Source: Bidens hawaiensis (taxonomy: Eukaryota > Streptophyta > Magnoliopsida > Asterales > Asteraceae). Taken from it: 64,000 nucleotides of DNA. The notes beneath the pieces are model-generated. The model did no database searches, was not told the origin of the DNA, and saw nothing but the letters and a program-made list of their open reading frames with translations. A program made the translations under genes and the position numbers. Below are positions 56,671 to 64,000 of this stretch, one piece after another. The stretch is taken from positions 29,456-93,455 of the forward strand of contig JAIQDT010010076.1 in the NCBI GenBank assembly GCA_021521415.1, written 5' to 3'. Numbering within the stretch: the first letter of the stretch is position 1; each line of letters opens with the position of its first letter.

Positions 56671-56850
56671 AGTTTAACGGAATGACAACAACAGTCCCTG
56701 GACTTAGTAAAGAATAATATAATTACTAAGAAGCCCTTGAACTTTTAACTTAGTAAATTAATTAATGATTCAAAATTCTAATGGAAAATGTGTTAAGACA
56801 GTTAATGGAAATAAAATTTTTCCAAGCTGACCTGGCAGCTCGACCCCAGC

Positions 56851-56922
56851 CAGGGGCTCTGCCCCTTGGACCTTCCTAGGGGCTGTCGCCCCTATACCCC
56901 GCTGCCAGGGGCGCTGCCCCCA
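56851..56922 (+). repeat. Three GGGGC/GCCCC hairpins
   Basis: AGGGGC-TCT-GCCCCT (56852-56866), TAGGGGC-TGTC-GCCCCTA (56877-56894) and GGGGC-GCT-GCCCC (56908-56920). Most are followed by a C-rich phrase (CTTGGACC, TATACCCC, AGACCCC). Very GC-rich against the AT-rich background. Confidence 0.8.
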
Positions 56923-57407
56923 GACCCCGTTCGTTGAGGGTTATAATTGGACTAGAAATACGATATGGATAGTGATAATAATTAATATGCGTAATTGTTA
57001 TACAGTTAGTCGTGCACAACTAAAGAGGGGAATAACCGTAAACGATGAACGCAACCGCATTGAGGTGAGTTTCTAGCCCCACTTCCCTGTTATGTTTTTG
57101 GGGCTGTGTGCATACTCGATGTGATAGTTAAAACACTTACCTTATGTGATAAGTGTATGCCTTGTATGATTTATGTATGATGATTGCTTGACGGTGTGTG
57201 AACGATCTTCTGATATTTCACGTGTCGTCAAGTGGTAGTTAAAGGTATGATTGATATGTGTGATGTATGAATGATGTATGTATGAATATATATGATGTAT
57301 AAACAATGTATGTATGATATGTTGATGGTACGTGAATGCTCTTCGGAGATTGCACATATTGTTAAGGAAAATATGTAAAGGACATGTATGTTATAGTAGT
57401 ACGAATG

Positions 57408-57535
57408 TAGGGAACCGACCCTAATAATATCGGTTAATGAAGGGAACCGATCCTAATATTATCGGCGAATGTAGGGAACCGACCCTAATAATATCGGCGA
57501 ACGTAGGGAACCGACCCTAATAATATCGGCGAAGG
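57408..57535 (+). repeat. 32-bp hairpin array x 4 in solo LTR C
   Basis: Unit: TAGGG-AACCGA-CCCTA followed by ATAATATCGGCGAATG. An alternative stem, CCGA/TCGG, uses the later part. In the second unit the right arm becomes TCCT, which still pairs. Lies between predicted donor (57065) and acceptor (57747). Confidence 0.88.
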
Positions 57536-58631
57536 TTATAGGGCGGAATGCTCTTTAAAACGTATATGTGTGGTTGAAAGTATGTATGTAAGTATGAAAG
57601 AAAGAATGAAAGTACGTATGTAAGTAAGTATGTAAGTAAATATTAAGGTATGTACCTTCGGGTGCATATGTTAGTATGTGAATGTATTGTATGTCGTCTG
57701 ATTAACTAGAACTCACTCAGCGTAACTGACTTTTAGTATACACGCAGGTGACTAGAATGAGACAACTTGCTTGAGGGGAAACACATGGTATGGATTTGAA
57801 GGCACTGGCATCTCAGTGAAGTGTTATGTTATAATATTTAAAAGACAATGTTTTATGTTTAAACAATTGAAATGCTCGATAAGACAAGGATTTATGGTCA
57901 TGTAATGTAATGGTTTGAATGTTTTAATATTCCGCGAATGTTTTTATTAACTCTGATAGTATGAACTGTGTTTATGAGTAAATCCAACGTCCAAATGTGA
58001 GGCACCGGTAACGGGCCTTACACATAAGTCCCCAACACATTTAAAAGCAAGTAAAATATGAGAGTGATTAATCACCTTAACGAATGAAGAAAAAATCAAT
58101 GGATGATGTGAGAAAGTTAAACCCTTCGGAAAATACCATCAAGGATTCCTAGTAAAATAATATAATATTAATTAATTGCAATGCTATAACACTTACAAGG
58201 AATTAGAGTTTTATTGTGATTTGAATTATGCTTGTGATTAGAGTGTTATTGATTAAGTGATTTATTTCTATCAGTATTATTATTGTAAAATCATTATCAT
58301 TGTTTATCATTTATTTATAAGATGATTATTTTTATTATTTATTAAATACCATTGCTTATACTTGATATAATATAAAATCAAATATATAAATGAAATAATT
58401 TAAAATAAATAGATTTAATATAAAATATACTTATAATAATATTTAAATAAATATACATATTAAATAAATACAATACAAATATATATAAATATTTGAAATA
58501 GAATGATATAATATGTATTATAATAATAATAATATTTAAATAAATATTTATTTCGAGTCTTTCACGAAAATTAATGGTAAAAATATAGTTAATATGTTTA
58601 ACACATTTATCATACTTTTGTTTAAAAATAA

Positions 58632-58632
58632 T

Positions 58633-58677
<45 letters not shown>
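58632..58677. repeat. (AC)n(AT)n compound microsatellite
   Basis: About fourteen AC units followed by about nine AT units. Confidence 0.95.
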
Positions 58678-58839
58678 ACAAAAACCTATAACGAGATTAA
58701 TCGTCAAGAAACGTAAACTTAATGGTGTCGGTTTAATAAAAGAAGGTTTATTTTATATTTAATATTAATTATAAAATCAATTTATAAACCATTTAATCAC
58801 TAAAAGCAATTAAAAATAAAATATCAAAAAGCTGGGCTG

Positions 58840-58920
58840 GGGGAGGCTCAAACCTACGCCCCCAGCCAGCTCAAGCCGTTGAACACACACACACACACAC
58901 GCCAACTGGGCTGGTGTGTC
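58840..58920 (-). repeat. tRNA-like (SINE-like) segment in solo LTR B
   Basis: On the minus strand AGCCCAGTTGGC (58904-58914) resembles a Pol III A box and GGTTTGAGCC (58845-58854) a B box, about 50 nt apart. A (GT)n run of about nine units lies between them. Could be a pseudo-tRNA or SINE head, or chance similarity in a GC-rich patch. Confidence 0.4.
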
Positions 58921-59742
58921 AGTTGGTTAATGAATGAAAAGCAAACTTTAAATAATAAACTGATAAATCCCAAATTAACTATGAATAATAGAATCTGCAA
59001 TTGGTTAATCGGCTTGATGATTGTTCCATTAACACGAGGGCTATTATAATATGGATTAAAATGATCATGTTTCATATTTTAATTAACTGAATCAAAGATG
59101 GATGGATGGTAAATTAAAACGTAATAAGAACGACTTGAACTCGATCTCGACACTTATCCACAGGTTAATATATTTCAGTTAATCTTAGGGTTTTGGTCGC
59201 TGGGTTATGATGAAGGTGCAAACAAGTTTAATTGAGTTGTTATGATCTTTAGGTAGTATAACAATAACTTCATTTAGGACAGTTTGTTTATCATTATAAA
59301 CTAGATCGTTTTTTATCGTTTTTTAAATAAAACATCGGTATGATTCGTATTAAACATATAAACGATCTTACCAAATAAATTTTGATTATAACACAAGATT
59401 AGGGTAGAAGAAATCCATCGGGTCACGAGTATGAATTGGATACGACATCTGGTTATGGGTTTGGGTTTTGGATTAAATATAATAATATAATTATATTTAT
59501 ACAGGTTTGCAATATAGTCCTTGTAGTTTAAGTGTGGATACCAAAATTGGTTAAAAAATAAGGTGTAGGGAAGAAAATGCATATAATTCAAAGTTATTAT
59601 GATAATATATTAAATATAATACAAGTCAATAGTAAAATAATAACAACTCAATAAATGCAATGTTTTATTGATTAAATTACCCAAAACGAAAACGGGTCGG
59701 TATTGGTATTTAAAATATTATATGAAAACCAGAGTTATTACA

Positions 59743-61051
59743 CATCACGAACGTTTATCAAGTGCACAATCCGTTCGTGCGTTATATCCAGTCTTTTGGG
59801 ACCTACAAGGGTATCTGATCGGGCTGAATCTTATGATTTAACTTTGCTCTTATTATTCAGGTTCTATTTTTGTGATTACCCGAACTGAGACGTTAAAGAC
59901 CTATTGAAGTTTGAAAATAAATTTCTAGACCTAGAAATAGAGTTGGAAATAAAGTGGGAAATAAGCGTGTTTGAAACTTCTCCTTGTAGATCCAGATGTT
60001 TTGGATTTACAAGTGCCAGATCCGGGCGTTTCGGGAGCCGTTCCGCCATACGCCGAAAATCTGGCAACCCTACGATTCTTCTCCAGCAAAGTTTCAGAGT
60101 TTGAAGATGTAAACACTCAAACTCCAATGCGCATGAATGTCGGTTATTTCTGATCGTGGAAACTGTGGGATAAAGATGTCTCAGAGGGGCTTGCCGATAA
60201 CTACCGGCGGTGGTGGATGGTGGTTGTCGGTTCCATTTAATATATCAAAAACGAATCAAATCGATTCGAATCGAATTGAACTCCATATTTGATTCATTTT
60301 TCCAGCAAACCGTACTTTCGGCCATGATGTTGTATGGCGGCCATGGTGAACGGAGAAAGAAAGGAAGAAGGAGAAGCCGGAGGTGGAGATGGTGTAGACG
60401 GGGGCATTTGGTGGTTGTTGTTTGGATTCGTTTTTCAGGCAATGGATGGCGGTAGTGGATGATGGCGGCTGTTGATTTGTCGGCTAAGGTGGTCGTGGCT
60501 GGGGAGGAGATGAAGGTGGAGGTGGATGGGTGGCCTGAATCGATTTTCCGGCGGCCGGTCACTAGAATCATTTTTCCGGCGGTCTTTGAAGGTGACGGAG
60601 ATCCGGCGGCGGATAAGGTGGTGCCGGAGGTAGAAGGAAGAGAGGACGGAAATGGGGTTTGAATGATGGAGGGTGACGGGGAATAACAATTTTCCGGAAA
60701 GTGTCTTCACAGTGGCGGCGGAGGCTAGAAGCCGGAAGCCTTCACAGTAGCGGCAAAGCCGGTCTGGGTGGCGGCTATGGTGGCTACTCATAAAAAAATC
60801 ATCTAATCTCTTGGTTAATGTTTATGTCCTAATATTTAGAAAAGGGAATTGCGTTTGGGCTTCATATGGACCGCGCCTCCCTTTTCAAGCCGATGGATTT
60901 AATTTTGGGCTTACAAATGGTTGTATGCCCAATGAATTTATCTACTTTGTCTAAGCCTTATGGAGCCGGTTCAAGCCGAGTATGTCATTGTTCTTTGTGT
61001 TGACCAATTTGAAGAAAGTCAAAATTGATCGGGTTTTTCGTCATTGTTAGA
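59743..61051. other. Unassigned block with a GC-rich CCGGCGG patch
   Basis: 60170-60790 is rich in CCGGCG and GGTGG on the + strand. Frames open by composition on both strands (for example 60435-60791 minus, 59876-60127 minus), but no domain was recognised and they carry arginine, histidine and serine bias typical of GC-rich leaders. It may be a leader or LTR of an unidentified element. Confidence 0.35.
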
Positions 61052-62798
61052 TGATATGTGTTTAATTCATGAATCTATATTTATGAAACTCACAGCTAAG
61101 TTTTAAATTTTAAAATGGATTATCCTAATAAAACTACACACAACCGGCAAGTGTACCGATCGTAAGTAGTATAGAACTAAGAAGTCCGATTATCGAACAC
61201 AAGGACACGTGAAAACGCTTTTGATTACTAAACCCTAGACAAGACCTTCCTAAAAATAATATTTGATTAAATTTATTATTAAAAACTACTTAACTTAAAT
61301 TACTTTAAATATAATTAATTAATTAAACTTAACTAATTGGACTAACTGACAAAACTTAACGAAACTTTTTAGACTGTGACTGACAATGGAGAAAACGTCT
61401 ACCTAGGTAAGAATCAAATTGACGGACTAACAAGAAAAATGGATTGAATGATCTCACGTCACCGGTATCTAAGGATGATACAACTAAGGTTCTGCTCAAG
61501 CTATCTAGATCACCTCTCGGTCTCACTAACAAACCCTAACTTACACTTAATTGATTTTAAAAACAAATCGGAAAATGATTACTAAGGTGTTCTAAAGCCG
61601 ACTCTCCTCTCGGACTCACCGAAACTCAACCCTAATGGAAATGAATACTACACAGCGAAGGATAGAGGAACAATTCAACTTAACACAAACTAGATCAACT
61701 AACCGCTCAACAAACCCAAACCCGAAAATAATCGAACTCACTCTCGTGCAATCCTAATCCTAGCATGCAAAGGCTATGAGACGACCTTTTCTTCTTATCA
61801 CCTCTTGAGTCTCTAAGAAGGTACTTACCCGCATGATTTTAACAATTAATTAACTTAACAAAACCCTACGGTGATATCTACCGCAAATAAATTCTAAACA
61901 CCAAGTAAAGAATCAAACACCAAACAATTAATCAAACCAAATTCAACCAATCGAAGCATGAAGTTTATGAAGTACAATTAATAAAATCCCAGCCACTAAA
62001 CACAACCTAATTCAATATTAAACCAAACTTTACAATAGTTAATTCAAGTCTTTTGATCAAACAATCCATAAAACTCATCAAAAACCGAACAATTATCATC
62101 AAACCTAGGTAGAACTAACAAGATTAGCCAAACATATTATTTGGACAGAAGCATATACTTATAAATATATTCATATAACTCATCCAAATCATAAGAAAAA
62201 CTCATTCAACAATCAAGTATAATCAAGCACAACTCAGTCATTAACTCAATTGCAAAAGAAATCAATTCTATGATCAAAACAAGACAAATATGAAACATAT
62301 ATCAAACCAAAGTATATGTATATAAAAGATGTTTATGGATGTCCTTTCTGCTTTTTGGATGCTTAAAACACTTGTAAACTCGATGCAAAAACTCCTTCTC
62401 TTCCTTGCCTAGATGATGCGATCGGAACTCAACCCTAGATTTAGGGTTTATAATGTTTTCCTTCTTTTTTTCTTGATGCTAGCTGCTGATTTCGGCCAGA
62501 TCTCCTTAGGGGTTGGTTAGGGTTTGTTTTCTTCTTGTTTATTATATTTTAACACATATGGGCTTCACAAAATGGATATGGGTCGGGCCTTTGACTTGGT
62601 TCTTCAAAAATAGTGCATAAAAGATCTCGTATGTGTCTTGAAACCCTCGGTTTCTTTCTCTTTAAACCTGTAACCTACAAAATATATTCATGTAAGATCA
62701 TTCTAAAAACAAGTTAAAAAAAAATTAAATATTATATAAATAAGCGATTAATACAATGATAAATAGCATAGAAAACTAGTGTGTTTTACAACACATCA
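61052..62798. mobile_element. Solo LTR D, 1747 bp, lineage unknown
   Basis: Starts TGATATGTG and ends CACATCA, with a perfect target duplication TTAGA (61047-61051 and 62799-62803). Non-coding throughout. It contains the phrase ACACAACCGGCAAGTGTACC near its left side, which I associate with non-coding plant retroelement repeats, but I cannot name the family. The transcription direction is not determined. Confidence 0.75.
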
Positions 62799-62876
62799 TT
62801 AGACTGTGTTCAAAGAGTATTATTTCCGTATTATTCTCAAGGCACATAAAGAGGAAATAATAAGCTTTGTCAATTG

Positions 62877-64000
62877 TGTCATACCCCAACCTAAGGCGGA
62901 AATGACAGGAGCGTGAGCTGATTGCTCACAGCTCTCAAGGTAATATCATGCAATAAAAAAGTGACAATATCTATTAAATTTAATTAATCATTAAAATAAA
63001 TTAAATACAAGTACATAAACTCATATAAACAAAATAATTCAAATTCTAAATTTAACTAAGTCTTGATAATCTCTTCTCTAACATAGCATATCCTAAGTTC
63101 TTCACCACAATCTTGCAACTAGATTAAATGTTAACTTGCATATGCGCATAAAAATAGAATAGGTTTTTGTCAACAAAAGGTTGAGTGAGTAAAACACTAG
63201 ATTAAGACACTACAATAAATAAAAGTGCAAACTGTGTCAAGTGAGATAAAATTTAACCAATGAGCAAGTAAAAGTTGTAGATACGCACGATGCCAGATAA
63301 ACTGGGTGATGGCTACTACATAAGCAAATATGTAAGTTGTAGATACGCAGGATGCCAGATGAACTGGACGATGACTACTACATAAGCAAGTAAATAAGTT
63401 GTAGATATGCTCGATGCTAGATGAACTGGGCGATGGCTACTACATAAGCAAGTAAATAAGCATAAAACAGGTTATACATAAATTGTTACACACACATGAT
63501 TAACAGTTGTAGTTGAGTATTAAATAATCAGAAAATAAGTAGAAACACATATGTCCCCAAAACGGTAAAAAAAATGAGATAAAAAGGGGAAGTGAGATAA
63601 TCACCTTAGTAAATAAGCAACGGAAAATAATATGGTAGCAAACAAGAGTCACGATCTTTGGATAATACCGAAGAGACATCCTAAGTAACAATAACTGCGG
63701 AAAATAAATATGGATTAAATAATGGACATAAAACTAGATGGAGATTCGTAAATTGATGATCGAGTGTAAACTTACGAAAGTTAGTTATCACTTTAGTTTA
63801 TTATTAATTTTATTACTTTGGATCATCACTTTTATTTATCAATTTTATATTAAAGAGCATATCTTTAATAAAGTCTATAAGTTATAAATAAAATACTTAA
63901 AAATGCTTAACTAAATAAATTTATATAAAACCCTTATAGTTTTATATAAAGAGATTTGTTTATTTCAATATAAATACGTTTACTCTTTATTATTATATAA
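62877..64000 (-). mobile_element. LTR E, minus strand, runs off the window
   Basis: Its left end (minus-strand 3' end) GGTTGGGGTATGACA resembles that of solo LTR B (GGTTGGGGTGTGACA), and the first few hundred bases are recognisably homologous, so it is a diverged sister of LTR B. Minus-strand donor-like AAG/GTGATT at about 63604 and acceptor-like ATGCAAG at about 63135. Whether it is solo or part of a full element lies beyond the window. Confidence 0.75.
63264..63450 (-). repeat. ~62-bp hairpin array x 3 in LTR E
   Basis: On the minus strand each unit has GTAGTAG, then CCCAG or CCAG, a 5-nt loop TTCAT or TTTAT, CTGG, and later CTACAAC. Outer GTAG/CTAC and inner CCAG/CTGG can pair; the third unit has CTAG in the right inner arm. 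Lies between the predicted splice sites of this LTR. Confidence 0.75.

Larger units (their letters stand above)
55781..58022 (+). mobile_element. Solo LTR C, 2242 bp, nested in solo LTR B
   Basis: Starts TGTAACATCCCG and ends GGGCCTTACA, with a perfect target duplication CATAA (55776-55780 and 58023-58027). Contains a TATA-like AAATATATATACC (about 55928), a CT-repeat leader (56001-56018), a TTCGTTA motif field, three GGGGC hairpins, donor-like GAG/GTGAGT (57065), a 32-bp hairpin array and an acceptor-like CACGCAG (57747). The start resembles the Gag-only element's LTR, but most of the sequence is different. Confidence 0.9.
55104..59742 (-). mobile_element. Solo LTR B, minus strand, interrupted
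   Basis: On the minus strand it starts TGTAATAACTCTGG (from 59742) and ends GGTTGGGGTGTGACA (at 55104). Flanks CATCT (55099-55103) and CATCA (59743-59747) are a target duplication with one mismatch, as expected for an older insertion. Removing the nested LTR at 55781-58022 and its duplication leaves about 2.39 kb, similar to the 2.2-kb LTRs here. Minus-strand donor-like AAG/GTGATT at about 58075 and acceptor-like TTTGCAG at about 55349. No coding domains. Confidence 0.75.
58023..59742 (-). other. Solo LTR B, upstream half, non-coding
   Basis: Continuation of solo LTR B. Contains the (AC)n(AT)n microsatellite and a tRNA-like segment, both listed separately. The small reading frames here have no motif. 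Confidence 0.6.

Noticed and set aside
57408..57535. CRISPR-like array
   Set aside because: 32-bp units are directly adjacent with no spacers; it is a minisatellite within an LTR.
60435..60791. 118-codon minus-strand ORF as a gene
   Set aside because: A CCGGCG-rich patch keeps several frames open on both strands at once, and the composition is arginine/histidine/serine biased with no domain.

Overview
This window is a gene-poor, repeat-dominated stretch of a plant nuclear genome. The organism is most likely in the daisy family (Asteraceae). The evidence is the Copia Gag style (the MDLKW-type motif before the zinc knuckle), the Tat-type gypsy antisense ORFs and the general LTR families. No intact host gene, rRNA gene, tRNA gene or organelle insert was found. 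Almost every long ORF belongs to a retrotransposon.

Layout. (1) About 540-9862: an old, stop-riddled Copia element on the + strand. Its 5' LTR is missing, its 3' LTR is at 9061-9862, and a 3.1-kb solo LTR (4400-7521, target duplication ATATG) has split its RT from its RNase H. (2) 9863-16479: a truncated long-TIR DNA transposon, Helitron ends and AT-rich repeats. (3) 16480-32362: a complete 15.9-kb Copia insertion on the minus strand (target duplication AATGT). It has lost RT/RNase H and is joined directly to an extra 583-residue ORF. Nested in it is a young 7.2-kb gypsy element (19759-26990, target duplication CATGT) that encodes only Gag between two 2217-bp LTRs. (4) 32415-40740: a Helitron-like element carrying gene-like pieces, a complete long-TIR transposon and several MITE-like elements. 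(5) About 40747-48165: a wrecked Tat-type gypsy element on the minus strand. Only the integrase C-terminus remains of pol, but two diverged antisense ORF units are present, each with its own promoter-like segment. (6) 49504-50990: the 3' end of an RTE-type LINE, minus strand. (7) 51000-55100: TIR elements and unassigned DNA. (8) 55104-64000: a cluster of solo LTRs, one nested in another, with a further LTR running off the end.

The most unusual signal is a set of short hairpin modules in the long gypsy-type LTRs. In the Gag-only element, six distinct modules (eight copies counting both LTRs) keep a 39-nt core of fixed length. The flanking arms differ from copy to copy but stay complementary. 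Structurally similar but sequence-unrelated hairpin arrays occupy the same place in three other LTRs, with a weaker case in a fourth. Each lies between a splice-donor-like AAG/GTGAGT or AAG/GTGAT and a splice-acceptor-like site, a few hundred nt from the LTR 3' end. This suggests a structured intron as a shared feature of these LTRs.

All boundaries, target duplications and LTR comparisons were read by eye. Superfamily assignments rest on recognised protein motifs, and lineage names are less certain.
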